Origin: Parelaphostrongylus tenuis
Taxonomy: Eukaryota; Nematoda; Chromadorea; Rhabditida; Metastrongylidae
Length of the DNA stretch: 64,000 bases
Direction: 5' to 3'
Assembly: GCA_019055375.1 (NCBI GenBank)
Contig: JAHQIW010004394.1
Coordinates: forward strand, 1-64,000
The position numbers and the translations under genes are program-made. Positions 32,401 to 47,400 of the stretch are shown in pieces. Numbering within the stretch: the first letter of the stretch is position 1; each line of letters opens with the position of its first letter. The notes beneath the pieces are model-generated. The model searched no databases. It had not been told where the DNA came from and saw only the letters and a program-made list of their open reading frames with translations.

Positions 32401-35400
32401 GGTCATAAGCTGTACATGCATATAGAGGGTGGAAAAAGTTGTGTCCAAATTCTCAGATCTCTCAACAGTGGAAGTACTGGATAAGCAAATGAAGGCTCTT
32501 TCCAATTAGGAGGGAACAAATGAAAACCGATCTCATTCGATGGAGAGGAATTTTTCTTAGAGTATCAGTAACCATTCGAAAGATGAGACTTGTGGCTACA
32601 GCCCCATATTCATCCAGATCAGTAATGTTTCTCACTCACCTTTCGCCTTCATTTTTAGCACGCGTATAATTCGCTGGAAGCCGAAATGCATATCAATGTG
32701 TGGGAAAATTTTCGTAGTATCTTAGTCAGTCGTCTTATCTGGAGTTTCTTTTGAAGCGGAGGAAAAATTACCAAATGAATAACTATATCGATCGTCCCGT
32801 CTCGCCCGCCTCTGACACGGCCCTGGCCTTGTTGAATAGCTGGTAAACAACGTTGCCAAAAGTGTATAACGCGACCTTATTTTCCTTGCTAAATCTTCCG
32901 GTATTTCCAAAAAATAAGCACATCAGTGAAATCAGGAAGCATTACGTTATCAGGTGATTAGTAGTAGTCTAAAGAAAGAGCTCTGCCCGGCGAGGTTATC
33001 AGCGCACTTTAAAAGACCAGCGGATCAAAAGAGCTTTTCAACAAGCAAACACACCTTGAGTTCTTTGAAGCTTATGCTTTAGTTCGAGCAATAGTTCTCT
33101 GAAGAAGGAGCTTTGTCCAACGAAATATAAGCGAGATAAGAGAAAGAAACACGTGGTTACATGAAATATGTTTTTTTTATGTCACAGCGTTATAAGGGGG
33201 TGTTTGGAAAAACGCGCGACGTGGGGCTGTAGCCACAAGTCTCAGATTTCGAATGCTTACTAACTTTCCTTGTGAAAAGTTCTTCTCCAACGAATGAGTT
33301 CGACTTTTCATTTGTTCCTTCCTTATCCCAAAATCGTAGATCAGTCCATTCAGTTAAAGGCACTACTACGTTTATTAGACCAACAAACATAACAAGAAAG
33401 TTTATAACAAGTTCGGAAAAGTGCCTCCTTTAGTCTCCACAGATTTACGGAGTTGCTTGCAAGAATTTCTAATGACACTGGCACACGTTTCCACCGTATT
33501 TTGTCCCAGGCGCGTGTCAAAGCCGTTTAGGCGCATCTAATCTACGCGAGTGGGTTTTCCATCCTGTGCCGTCAAACGGAAAAGTACCCCAATCAGATTG
33601 AAATTACGGAGAACTGAGCTTACGAATAGTTATCAGAAGTCTGAGAAAAAGCTTTTTCCAGCGATAAAAGCATTCAAAAATTTGCGTATCTTTTTGTATA
33701 CACGCCGTCCTGGAAGGATTAATCTGTGATAAAGTGCAGTTCTTATTACTTACCGCTTCCTATTCTTTGATTAGGTAAGAAATCAACCCCGTCGGTTGAC
33801 GGACTTCGACCCGAAATTTGACGGACGTCTGCAGGAAGGATTCAAGAACTTGGCTCGTTTCTCTAATATTGCTCGAGGTCGCGTTGCAGAACTGGAAAAA
33901 ACTGTTTCATACCTCACATCGTCGACTGAGTGAGTGTTTTTCGGAATAGCTTTTCATCTATCCGATTTTAAATAATCGGTAGTTTGATTGAACAGAATTC
34001 TTTCTATATAACCGCTTCTAGCGTGGTATGGTGCCATAAAATTTTCAGTGATGTAGAGTGAGTGCCAAAATTTTCGCCAGGCAGAACTTAACCCGCATCC
34101 CACCCAATCCCGGAGCGCGTGCATCATCCCTTGCACCACCAACGACTGTCATGACATCACTCTTTCTAGTCTGTAACGCATCTATCTGTCAGCAATCACT
34201 CGTCAACGGTTTGGCCCGGGTAGTCGCTATCGACATTGAATTCAGTCATGCTGACAAATATGGGGTGTTAGATGATCAAGCAGAATACTTTTTATTTGAC
34301 CGCTCCTAGCGGTTGTATGATGTCATAGTATTTCCAATGATGTAGGGATGATGTGCAAAACATTTGCGTCAGGCGAGACATGAACCCGCATTTCACCCAA
34401 TCCGGGGCGTCTGCTCTATCTCATGCACCAGCGACACCTGTTTTGACATCACTCGCTGACGCAATTTAAAAAAAAAGAATCCTGTTTGACCATCTAATAC
34501 CCATTATCCGTCAGAATGTCGATAGCGACTACCCGGGCCAAAACGTTGACGAATGATTGCTGACAGTAGATGCGTTGTAGTGTAGAAAATGTATCAAAAC
34601 AGGCGTTGGTGGTGCTAGGGATCGAGCACGCACTCCTGGGTTGGGTGAAATGCGGGTTCATGCTCGCCTGACGCAAATCTTTCTCACATCACCAGCATCA
34701 TTGAGTAATCGATAGTTTCCTATCATCATGGTCTTATGAGCATTTCATCGAATTACGTGGTGTTTTGATAGTAATAGCTAATGAAGTGATGAGATGCAGG
34801 TCCAACTCTACGGCAGATCCACTCGTTTCTAAGGATACTAAAAGCCGTACGTCATCTGTCGAAATCCCTGCCTCAGTCTTCATATGGAAGTCCTGGAATC
34901 CTATTCAACCAGAACCAAATGCACCAAAAATAGAATTGCAGAGGAAATTACTGACCATTTTGAAACAAAAGGTTAGTGGATGGATTTATTTTGTGTTATT
35001 GCAAGATTATAAATGATGTCCAGTCTTGAATTTTTAAATTTCAACACGGACGTCGTAGTTCCGTCTAGAAGGACTACGCATTTTCCGATAGTCAGTTTTG
35101 GTGTACAAGGTCTTATTGTGAAATTTTGCGATCAATTACTAGTTCCACTCATGCAGGTGCTTCTACAGAGTTCGCTATGTTCCTTTTTGAAGATAGGTTG
35201 CGATCAATCAAATGGAAATTATTAAAGCGACGGCTTATCCGTGGCCATTTGCTCACATCTGCACTTCATAAGCAATCGATCGGTCACAAAAAGTCTAGGA
35301 AAAACTTGTCTGTACAGATGTAAAGCACATAAAAAGATTGTGGATTGATCTATAGGTTTCACAATTTTTTGATAAATGCTAAGAAATTTTGTTGCCACAA

Positions 35401-38400
35401 CATATCGTAGAAAGGCCTTGTAAGTGTGCAAATATCCTTATTTGTAAATAAATGTAAAAGCTTAAGTTTTATCTTTCCTTTTACGTGCTCCATGATTTTC
35501 ACACAGTCTCATACTTTTGTTGTATGAATAACTCTTGTATTAAGAAAAGAGCTGCGCTTATACTTCATAATCCTAGTCGAAAGTTTCGATTGTGAGAAGT
35601 CAACCATGTTCAATTTATCAGAAGTTTGCCTCCATGTAGTTATGTTCGAGATAAGAGCGAACGGTTCTTTCCGATTATGAGGGAACAGATGAAAACAAAT
35701 CTTATTTTCTGGAGAGAAACTTTTTCCTGGAGTGTTAGTAACAATTCGAAAGCTGGACACTCGAGGCCATAGTCCCCACGTCGACGGTCTGTTCGTAAAC
35801 ACCCCTTTATAGCGCTGTAGTATCCAGGTCAAAAAGTTGCTTTACACTCGCATCTCGCCTTTCGAGGCTTGAAAACACAATTCAAGAGACCAGAAGAGAT
35901 TGAAAGAGCTTTTCAGAAAGCAAAACATTTTTGAGTTCTTTGAAGCTTGTGCTATAGTTTGAGTACTAGCACTCTCAGGAATGAGTTTTGTCCAGCGAAA
36001 TGTACGCGAGATAAGAGAAGAAACACGTAATTTCATGGAATATGGTCTTATCTTGAGTGTTACAGAGTTATAAAGAGGTGCTTTGAAAGACCGGCGACGT
36101 AGGGCTGTAGCCTCAACACTGAGCTTTCGAATGGTTGCTAACACTCCTATGAAAAGTTCCTATCCAGCGAATCAGATTAGTTTTTGATTTGTTTCCTCCT
36201 AATCAGAAAGATCGAGAAAACATTGGTTTGGAGTACCGAAGTTGTCTAGAAAGGGTGGTATCCGCATGCAAGTTTCTGAAATCTTAAGGTTTTTCGTAGA
36301 TATATATGCTCTGCAATGATATGCGAAACGAACATGGTTCCGATAATAATATCTTGTTCACTTGAAAGAATGTTTGAATTTCATAAACTTCACTCTTTTT
36401 GAAGTGGTTTGTTTTTGTGCAAGTCTCTTCTTGGACCTAGTTGTAAAGCCCCAATTGGCTCGGAATGAGCTCTCCTCTCAGTAATTGGCCCAATTATAGT
36501 ATCAATGATGTAGAGTAATGTGTAAAACATTTGCGTAAGCTGGGACTTGAACTCGCATTTCACTTAATCTGGAGGCGCATGCTCTAACCTTCGCACCACA
36601 TACGCCCGTTTTAACACCAGTTTTTCTACGCTACAGAGCATCTATCTGTCAGGAACCGCCCTTGAACGGTTTGACCCAGGTAGTTGCTATCGGCATTGAA
36701 CTCAGTCACGTTGACAGATATAGGGTGTTGGGAGAAACAGAACTCTTTATTTAACGCTCTTAGCGGTGGTCTGATGTTATTAGTATACCCAACGATGTAG
36801 AGTGGTTTACAAACATATGCGCCTCAATTATTCTCAATAAACTGTTTCATCGAAAAGAGCAAATAAACCCTGTGGAAGCATCCACTTAGTCAAATTACCC
36901 TCATTGTAAACACTCTAGAAGGAGACTTTGTCTATCTGACCACCGGGAAATCTGTCGTTTTTCTAGATGAGACTTTGTCGTCTGTGAGCTGGAAAAAATT
37001 CTCTCATTTCTTTCTCCATAGACTCGAAATGCACACGTTTATTTCAACGTCAACTTTCTAAACATTGTATGTAGTGTGTTCGGTTATAGATAGATGGAAA
37101 AAGTGCTATAAAGAAGATAGAAAAACTTCGATTCGATTGTGCTCCCAGTGATGACACGTTGAGTTCATCGTTCTTGAATTCCAGCAATATTGAAGCGACT
37201 CTTACGCAAAAGGTAAGACTTACAAAATTCTTAGTAGTGTATTGTTAGGTCATTGAAAGAATGCTGTAATTGTTTGTATTCATAGAATTTCTTTGTGTTT
37301 AAATATTTTTGATTCAAATCCTCGTGTTTCTTGCATATACGCAACTATTCAGATCAGTTCTCCTATAAAACTCAAGTCAGCGGTAACAGTGCAGAATGCT
37401 AGCGTACAGGTCGATCTACCTTCCGCTTCTCAACCCGTTCTGTCTGACAAAACTGATGTTTTGAAACCCAGCGTGCCATTGGCTAGTGAGTAAAGTAATA
37501 CTCTATAAATTCCTCTGGTTCTCTCATATTGTAAAGTTATGCGTTAGGTTATCCATAATTTCTTTCCATTAATGTTTTATCCAGTTTTTTCCTTGTTCAA
37601 ATCGAGTTCTCACGAAAGCTGTGGTAAGTTGAAGAGTAATATGGTAGCCTTAGTCATGGGATAAGGTGCTAGAATACTAGCAGGATAATAGGATACTAGA
37701 CCGGGATACTAGCAGCCAGACCCGTCAGCTCAGCGAATGTCAAAGTTCATACTTGAGAGGTTACGCTCTAGGTTTTCTGAGATTGGCAGGGCGTGTTTTT
37801 GGAACCACTCGGCAACCCGCAGTCAGCTAGCGCCCACGTTTATGGGGAACATCTCCGGAAGTTGGCAACGACACTGCGAGCGAAACGGCTAAGTGTCGCA
37901 CCTCTCCAAGTTAACGTACCTCACATTATAAATTCAACTCGCCACATTTTGGAGAAAGTGAGCTGTATCACAGTACCAATTCACCTTATAGTTCTGATAT
38001 TGCCATCGGATTATCCTCTTCCGTGCACTGAAGCAGCATCTGTGGTTAAAAAGATCTAAAGACTACAACCAGCTCAAAAATGGACTTCACCGACTTCTCT
38101 GATCGCCAGCTTCTTTTGTCTAGGAGGAAGGCGTCATCATTGCCTAGTAAATGGTTGCACATCATTGATCATGATGGCGATGATATCCCTTGAGGGCGAT
38201 GTGGGACGTTTCGTCCCACACCGCACGACGTCGAATTTCCTCAGCTACTGTAACGGCGGCGTGACGCCGCTTGTTGACTATCTGATTTTTTAAATAAATG
38301 GCAGTCGAATCAGGAGAACTCGAAATGCCAAAAATTATGGCACAAATGTAATTATATACGATGAATGCAGGTAATTTAGTTTGGTAAGACTGTTTGACAT

Positions 38401-41400
38401 TAAACTTACAAACGAAAAGCTCTTCATAGCTCTTGTTATCATTTCCGTATGCAAGCACTAATCGAGCGGATGTTCAAAGGGCTTTTCTATCGTTAGGGTT
38501 TTTTAAACCGATGCTAACAGATGCTATAGGTGCTTCGTTATGAATTAGCCCTTTGGTACCGCGTGGGCCAATTTCGTGGCACTGGTTGCCGCGTTGCATC
38601 TCGGCTTCCAAAGGTTTACTACAATGGGTATCCTTTGATGTTTTTGGTAACTTGCAAATTTGGTAATTGTCTGGTCAACTTGTTTGGTTATCTTTATTCT
38701 TATTCTGATTATTTGGTTATTCTTGCAGCATATAGGATTAGTAGCTGTACAATACTATACATCGAATTCATATTTATCAACACCACACAGTTCACAACCT
38801 TTTCTTGTAACGATATTTACAAGCACTTTCAAAAAAAAATTACGGTTCTTTCCGTTTGGTACTTCAGATTTTCAAGCCTATCCCTGCGATCGCCGAGAAG
38901 TTCAGATAAAACTGTCAATAATCATTTGAAAGCTCAAATCTTGAACCATCGTATACGTGGCCAGTGCATTTAATAGCCCTTTCATGACGCTGAAAATTCC
39001 AGCACGAAATTATGTTTCACACGCGCATATTTCTCGTCGGACAGAGCTCTTTCTTTAGACTTAGCAATCATTCGATATCGTAATTTTTGCTTATTTCAAC
39101 GCTTTGCTTATTCTCCGGAAATACCTTTTGTTTGCAATGCAGCAGGAAAAATAAGCCGAATTCACATAGGCGAGCAAGATGGTCTTTGGCCAATCAACGG
39201 GCCGCTGGTTGAGGCGGCAACAGGGTTTTCGCAATTATCGATCGATTTTCGACCGGCCTTGTGCTAATAGGATCTTTGTTATTCGCTTAGGAACTGTTAC
39301 TCCTCTTTTGAAAAAAAAAAGCTTCAGATGAACAGATAATATCTGCTACAAAAGACTTAAAGTACTAATTACATGAATACGAATAAACCAACAATCATTA
39401 TGATCACTTCAATGCAATTCAGGAGGCCAGGACGTCGTAATTGCTTCCATTAGTGAGGGAAGACATTCAGATACTACGGGATTTTATCTATACGTTCATA
39501 CGCTCGAAAATCGATCGATCATGGATCCAAAGATTGCCCAAGACCATTTGCTCGCGCATATGAATCAACATTAATTTCCCTGCTGCGCTGCAGAGAAGCG
39601 GTCTTTTCCAGGGTTTAAGTGCAGCGTTGGAATTAGTAGGTTCTTCGCTATCGAATGATTACTAATGGTCTAAAGAAAGAGTGCTGTCCTACGAGAAATT
39701 TGCGCGTGTGGAACATAATCTTGTTTTCTTTAAAAACACCAATAAAGTATACGGATAGTGCGAGAGTTAAACTTTCGAATGACTACTATCACTCTTCGTG
39801 AAAACTTTTGTCTAGCGCAGGGGATAGGTTTGAATAGATGTGCTACCAGACGGATTTCGACCGGACTTACAATGCCCAATTTCAAAATTGCATGATTAGA
39901 ATATAACCTTCTTTTTTTGCCAAGCATTTCCTTATAATGAATATTTGGTTATTTGAATGTTCACTGGGAAGCATTTGCTTTGTCTCTTCTTCATAGAGCC
40001 TTATTAAATCTTATCAGTTGCATTCAATCTTTAATTGACCGCAAGAATACCTTCAATGACGATGAAAACTCAAATTTTATTAGAAAACCATAACACTGTC
40101 AATCAAGCGTGCCTCGTCGGCTGGCCGACCGCGCCGCGTCTTAGGCGAAAAATCAACGCAGTACCGAAAGGTTTAATTCTCATTGCTAATTTTAGAAGTA
40201 AAAAACATGGATGTGTGCAGTATTTCCATCTACCTTGTTTTTTTAATGCATTTTTATTCCATATGCATTTTTTTACCTTTGTTCTCTTTTTTTTTTCAAA
40301 AATATCGCTCTAATTAGCAAACTTTTTCGATGAGCGTGAAACGCCCACAACAGTCTCGACAACACGACAGAAAGAAACAGAAACGACAACAACGAGAGCG
40401 ACAGTTTCTCTCTGGACTTTAGGTGCATCAAACGATAAGAAAGAAAAAGGTGTGGCTCAGAATTACGAATAAGTGTCCTGGTGTTGCTGTTGGTTTTAAT
40501 CTGCTTTTCAGGTGTAGTTGTCACCGCCAGCGCATCTCCTACGACGACAAGTACCGTCGAGTCGACCACTGTACGTAGATTATAGCTACAATTTGAAAAG
40601 TATATCTGTGCTATTTGATCATAGTCGTGGGCCAAGCAGTACAACGATACGCTGATCTATATTGCCGTAGAATATCACTGATTCAACCCTTGACGTTCGA
40701 AGTAACACATATGCGTGCCACCGCTTGACTCGTCGTGTCTTGGTTACAGGGAGTATTGTAATTGGTGCGCTCCCCAACAGAAATCTGGTACTTATTTGAT
40801 TATTCGGTACTTTATGGTTCTGAGGGGACAAATGGAAAACCAACCTCATTCGCTAGACAGGAATTTTATAAGGGAGTGTTAGTAACCACTTGAAAGCCGA
40901 GAATTGTGGCTACAGCTACACGTCGCCGGATCTCTAAAAGCCTTTTTTTTGACGTTCTTACAGGAGGACATTCCTTGCGTTTCAGACGCGAATATTTCTC
41001 GCCGATAGGGCTCTTTCTCTGGACTATTAGCAATCATTCGATAGCGTGATCGTTGCTGACTCCAATGTCAGGTTCCAGGGTATAAGCACAGCATTGGAAT
41101 CAGCAGCGGTCACGCTATCGAATGATTGCTAGTAGTCCTAAGAAAGAGCTCTGTCCAATGAGAAATATGCGCGTCTGAGGCTAGTTTTTTTTTTTTTGGA
41201 TTTTACAGCGGTTATAAAGGCTGTTTTGAAAGAACTGGCAGCTTGGGGCTCTAGCCAGAAGTCTAAGCTTTTCATTGTTCACTAATAGTCCTAAGAAAAG
41301 TTCCTGTCCAGCGAATGAGGTCGGTATTTTATTTGTCCCCCTTAACCACAATGTTGCATTATTCTTACTCTGATTATCGGTCATTCTCGCATCACCTACA

Positions 41401-44400
41401 ATTGGCAGCTTTACAATAGGTTACAAATAATTTTTGTTCATTAGCATTACAGAAATGTTAGCAAATTGTGACAACCGTGAACGCAAGTACTTCAGAAAAG
41501 TGACCTGCAAAGTGCTTGCATCATTGAATATGAATTTCTACGCAGTCTGCAGTATCATTTTCAGCAAACATTTGATTGTATCATTGTCCATTACAAAGCA
41601 TTGACGGTGATTCCACTACCGATGGACTTGTTCAACTCCCTTCAGTCGTATTTCATCTTTTAGTGATCATAACAAAACCCACTTTTATGACAATGAGAAG
41701 CTAGACTGCAGTGGAATTACAGCACTGTCATTCGAACGCGTCCTGTCAGCTTTTACCGCGCAGCCGCCAGACGAAAAATTAACTTCATATACAAGGGATT
41801 AAATTTGCAGCCGAGAATTTAGGAAGCGCTTGATAGGATTCCTTTCATTAAACCTCCTCTGGCGGTGGTAAGATGTCATGATATAGTCAGTGTTGAAGAG
41901 TAATGTGCGAGAACATTTGCGTTATGTGAAATTCGAATCCACATCACACTCTATCGAGGGCGCATGCCAAACCGATGCACTACCGACGTCCGTTTTCGAG
42001 ATCACTCCTTTTTACGTTACAACGCGTTATCTGTCGACAGCCAACCGTCAGCGGTCTGGTTTTGTAATGGTTCAGTATGCGTCCCCGGATAGGGTGAAAT
42101 GTGGGTTCGAATCCCAACTGACCCAAAGGCTTTTGCACATCGCTCTTCGTCACTGGCTCTACCAACACTTTGTCTGTAAACAATGAAGTACAGCTGATGC
42201 GTACTTTAGTCTGTGCTGCGATACACCGATATTTTGTATTTGCATCTCTCCATTTCTCAAGAGCGATTGATAGTAGTCCCCTATCTTTCAAAGAAGTAAT
42301 TTTCCGAAATTCCAATTTGCTATCAAAAGTAAGCGTTGTGTAAAGTCTGAAATGTCGCTGCTGTTAGATGAATAAGTTTACAGCGCATTTCAATCGAATT
42401 AGATTGATCAGTCAGTGATTGATTTGTGTGATTTAAAATCTATATTCCGTTAAGGATCACAAGAAAAGTGAAGCCTCTGTGATTTCCGATTCATTTTCTG
42501 CAGAATCATCAAAGGATGTCATAACGAGTTGTTTAGAGAATCAGGAGAAAAGTAAGTTTTTCTAACCTCTATTCGGTTTGTATTTATGAGTTACAATCGC
42601 TTGTGTTTACTAATCATACTATGGCTCAAGAGCCCAAGTGGTACAGTGGTTAGAGGTTGCCCTGTGTCGCACACAAGGTCGATAATTCGATCGCGCGCTC
42701 ATGGCTCACCGAGCCATCCATCCCTCCGGGATCGGTAAGTTGCTATCGGACGGTTCTCAGACTTGCCTAAGAGAAAAAGCAGCACTTATCCGATACAGCG
42801 GCAGGCCACCGCGAGTTTCTGTGAATGCTAGATATACACTTAGTAGCCTCAAATGAAGTTAGAAAGTGAAGACGAATATATGGCGCATCCCTCAGGAATT
42901 GATTAACGCCGGAGCTTTATCCTTTATACTTTTAAAGTTTCTGAAGCTTTAAAACCACCTCTGGCAAGGATTCTTATTAATCCCTACTTGAAAACTCTTT
43001 CGATAGTTCTTTGAAGAGTTTTTTTGTCCTACCAAATAAGCTGATAAGCCAGCTACAGTTAGACGATCTAACCCGCAATGAAAATCTTTTTCAGCTATGG
43101 TTTTTTAGCTCAGTAGATTGGAACGGAAAGCAGTGTATAATATTTTTGTTGTTGCATTTTCTCAAATAGTGGTTCAGCAGACAAACCTTGAAATTTTGTT
43201 CATTCAGAAGTCGAATCAATAGACCTCAACGTCAAAGATGTGAAGCCTTCTGTCGGGTTTGGAACTGCAGGTATACATTACTCTCCACAGCTCTTCACAG
43301 CTTCCTTAGGAGTAAATCGTATCGAATCTTCCAGGATTCTCTAATTTTCTATCTGGTGAAAAAAAGGATGATAAACCATTGTTTTCGTTTGGGAGCACGA
43401 GTAAGTGGCGATCTTAATTTTTCTTAGCATTTATACGAGAATCAAATTGAAAGTTCGCGACGATAGCATCCCACGAACTGTGAACAAAAATCTTTCATTA
43501 AACCGTTTACTTAGAAGAGATATGATGTTATAACAACAAATTCGATGATGTTGTATCCGTGGTATCACAGTAGTGAGCACACGCCTCCAGAAACGATGGG
43601 ACGCAAATTCAATCCCGCGCAAAGTTCAAAGTTTTTGAATATCACTCAGTGTTGTTGTAATCTCACGAACTGTCCTTACGCGAACCTTGATTGGTATTTG
43701 GGAGGCTTGTAGTCGAGTGGCTAGTGATGCTCGGTGCGAATTGACGCGAGATCGATCGCCACTTCCCAACACTCTCCGGAAATCAACAATAAATGTCTCA
43801 CGGAACACTCCGGCCTGGCTATCCTCGAGATCGCAGAGAGATGTGCTCGAGCAGTATACGATGACGTCCGTGAGGACAAATCCTTGATCAAGCCTTGAAT
43901 GTGAGGAGACAATTTGGATGTTAAAAGTTTTTGGAACTCGCACAGTAGTAAAGGACTTTGAATCGGGCAAAGCCAAATAAAAAATAAAAATCATCGTTGG
44001 TATTTTCTCCTCAGAAATCGTGGTCCTCGGCCATTTAGCTTTCCCCAGAGCCTACTCGTACCCTTAACTAGTTATATAAAGGATTGTGAATTCGTTAAAA
44101 CGTCAGCTATCTATTCTGTAGAAGACACACAAGCCAAAGTTGTTAGAAGAGTAGTTCGTGAGATATGAGAATCAGTTTTTTAAATATTATTTACGTTGCT
44201 GTAAGGTACAAAATGAAATGGCACAATCTGTCTAGCTAAGTTTTTGAGTGGGAAGATAAAGTAGGCTGAATAACCACAACATCTTGGGACGAAGTCTACC
44301 TTTTTTCATAGTTTTTTTTTACCACAGTTTTGGTATCAGGCTTTCAGAAATGTGAAGATTTTCATGCTAACACAATGGCTTGTCATCAGCACTATCGCCA

Positions 44401-47400
44401 CTATATTCCTTTTCCATTTTGCTACTAATGTCAACTTTTAGCAGATCAAACTCCGACAAAATCTGTCTTTGGTTCTGAATCACCCTCGAAGCCTTTTTCT
44501 ATGGCTTCAAAAGAACCTTCTAAATTAGTGGACTCAAAAGTTTCACAGGAGGAAAGACGAATGGTATGTACGATTTAGTGTGAGACGTTTTTTACTGAAC
44601 ACTACTCTTTGACTTCAATATTATGCAATATTGTGAATGTTCTCTGCTAAGATTCTTCTCAACTTCGCTCTTTCTTTCTTGCTCATATCCTCAAACCACA
44701 AGATTTAGGCGAAGCAGTTACTATTGCCGATCCAGAGGACACAAAAATGAATGTGGCTAAACCGCCTGATCAAGGTCAGGAGAACGTTCATGTAATATTA
44801 AGTACTTCTTTATAGCCCAGCTTAGTGCTTATTTTCATTACTTATCTGAGGATTATTTGTCCTATTGTCCAAATTTTCGTTACTTCTCCGTTATCGGACA
44901 AGAATTTCTGAAGGGACTTCTTTTGCTGGACAAAGACTGCCCACTAGAATTTTACTAATCATTCGGAAGCTTAAGTCTTGAAGATTTCATAAACACACGT
45001 GTCCCATCAAAAAGGTTTTTCTACAGCGCCATAGCAGTGAAAACTAAATTATGTTTCACACGCGTTGCGCATTATCGCGCTGATATTTTGCTAGACAAAA
45101 CTCTTTTCCTGAGCTATCGTTCGCTGTCAAATAGCGCAAATCTCGTAAAGTACATGAACATTTATTTTATTTGAAAAGCCTTTTTTATAGTGTTCTGACG
45201 GAGAAATAAAATTGTATCTCGCACGCTTCACGCGTTATCGTGCGTATTCATCATAGGACACAGCTCCTATTTTAGACTTCTCTTAACAGCGATCTTTTAA
45301 CAGGAAGATCTTTTAACAGCGCTGTTGTGGGGAGAAAAAAATTGCGTTTCACGCGCATCGGTCGTTAAGGTGCTTATTTTCATTACTTATTTGAGGATTT
45401 TTTTCTTCGTGTCGTAGAGGTCTCTTGGATTTTTGTATTGAAATCTTAGAATAAACTATTTCATAGTTCTAGGACCTAGGCTTTTTTATCTCTATTTTAC
45501 TACTGAAAAAGAACCCGCGACTGAGCATAATCATGAAAAGCTTATGAACGTGGTAGAGTAAATCTCCAGCTATCAGAGTTATATGTTTTATAAAGTTTTT
45601 CTCTCGAAGCGGACAAAAATCCCCATTTCAAAAAACAAAAATCGCACACCACGTGTGAATCACGCCTGCGCATTATATTGTTTGCGCATTGAACCAGTCA
45701 CTCACACACTCTAGCCGACAAGCAATGCGCGGCGTGTTTGAAGCTTGATCTTATTCATGCTACAATGCATTGATACGGTTTTTTTGAAAAGCATACCGTA
45801 GGAAATGTCTAGATTTGTCCTATCAAAGGGCGACTGACTGTCTAAGAGAAGAAGCTCAGCCTTGCGAAAATTACGCGCGTGTGAAGCACATCTATTTTCT
45901 CTACCGCAACGCATAAAAGGAAGACTGTTCAGAACAAACATGTTTTTGAAATACTAGAGATCGACGCTATCGAATAGTTTATCACTAAGGAAAAGCCCAG
46001 TCTTACGAAATATTGGGGCGATAATGCGCAAAGCGTTTTGAAACAGAATTTTATTTTTAGCTCTACAACGCTCCTAGGAAATTCTTCTAGATAATTATCC
46101 ATTTCTGGTCCCCTAGATTAAAGCTTCTGAATGATCACTGGTATTCTTATGAAAATTACTTATTCAGCAAGAATTGTTCAAATTGCTTGTTCGATAGCGT
46201 AAATAATCCAAACTTTTCTCTTTTCTTTCCTCTTGTTTTTGCCTCATCTTCTCAAACCACTGTTTTATAGGCGAAGCAGTCACTACTGGCGATCCTGAAG
46301 ACACAAGGATGAATGAGACTAAGCCTGATCAAGGTTAGCAGGAATATGTTATATAATTTCAAAAGATTTTTCTCATAGGTCAACACGGTTTTAGGCATTG
46401 TGATTATCTGCCCTAAATACATTGTGCATCCATGTGTACTGACTTAATTTCACGAAAGAATTTCTACATATAGTCCCAACGTCTCTAGGGTTCGGCCAAT
46501 ATTTTTAAAGCATGTATCCATTGGAGCGCGCGTGGCCCAGTGACTAGAGGTGCTCTGTAAGGCTCACCAAGCCTTTCGTCCTTCCGGGGTCGGTGACTGA
46601 TGCTAGAGTTTGTGTAGGAGGATGGCAGCACTAACTTGAACATCGTTAGGCCATCACGAGTCAGATGTGCATTTAGTCACTTCAAACGATGCTAGATTAA
46701 GGCTAATTCATGCAGCCCTCAGGATCCTCAATACCGTAATTACCCTTTCATAAATTTTTGACCTTTAGAAATGGTCAACTCTCTTGAACCACTGCGCTTT
46801 TTGCAGTTTTTCTAAGACAATTTTTGCATCGCCTCAGGGTTCACGGAAAAGGGTTTTTTTGGTGGCTTAGTAGCTCTCGACTTTCAAATATTTTTTTGGT
46901 TATGCTAGATAAGCAGGTCCTTTTCATCCTTGACGTTACCGGCCAACGATCGTGCAAGAACGGTTAAAAAAAACTGCAGTTTTGGTAGTTTTTGTGAACT
47001 TCTCTACAAAAATTCTCGACTTCCCAAAAAAAAGTTTTGTTACTTATGAAATCAAAGAAACTGGATGTGAGGTTTAGGTGCACTCCACTGTGAAAGTGTA
47101 AATACTTCAGCTACTTTAGAATCATCAACTGACGTTGTAACGTTCTCATTCAAACCTAAAGAGACGACAGAGTCCAGTCAATCAGTTTTGGCAACTCATT
47201 CATTTAAGTTTGCCCCCAAAAATGATACAGCTTCAGGTGCGTTTTTGTTTTATGTTAATGCGATGTTAATACGATGGCTATAGTGAAGAATAAATTTTAT
47301 CATCTGGTGTAGTTTGAAAGAATGTTTTTGCCTTTTCAAGATTCAAGACGTGAGTGGCTTACGTACGCTTCGGCTGTCTCGCTCGTTTCTCAGAGCCATA

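Noticed and set aside
35146..35321. Exon-like frame ending FEDRLRSIKWKLLKRRL...stop after a good acceptor
   Set aside because: Its phase does not fit exon 34800-34971, whereas the exon at 37090 joins that exon directly in phase and continues the coiled coil.
38530..38973. 147-codon plus-strand open frame
   Set aside because: Hydrophobic, low complexity, no splice framing or family resemblance, and it lies inside a NUP214 intron.
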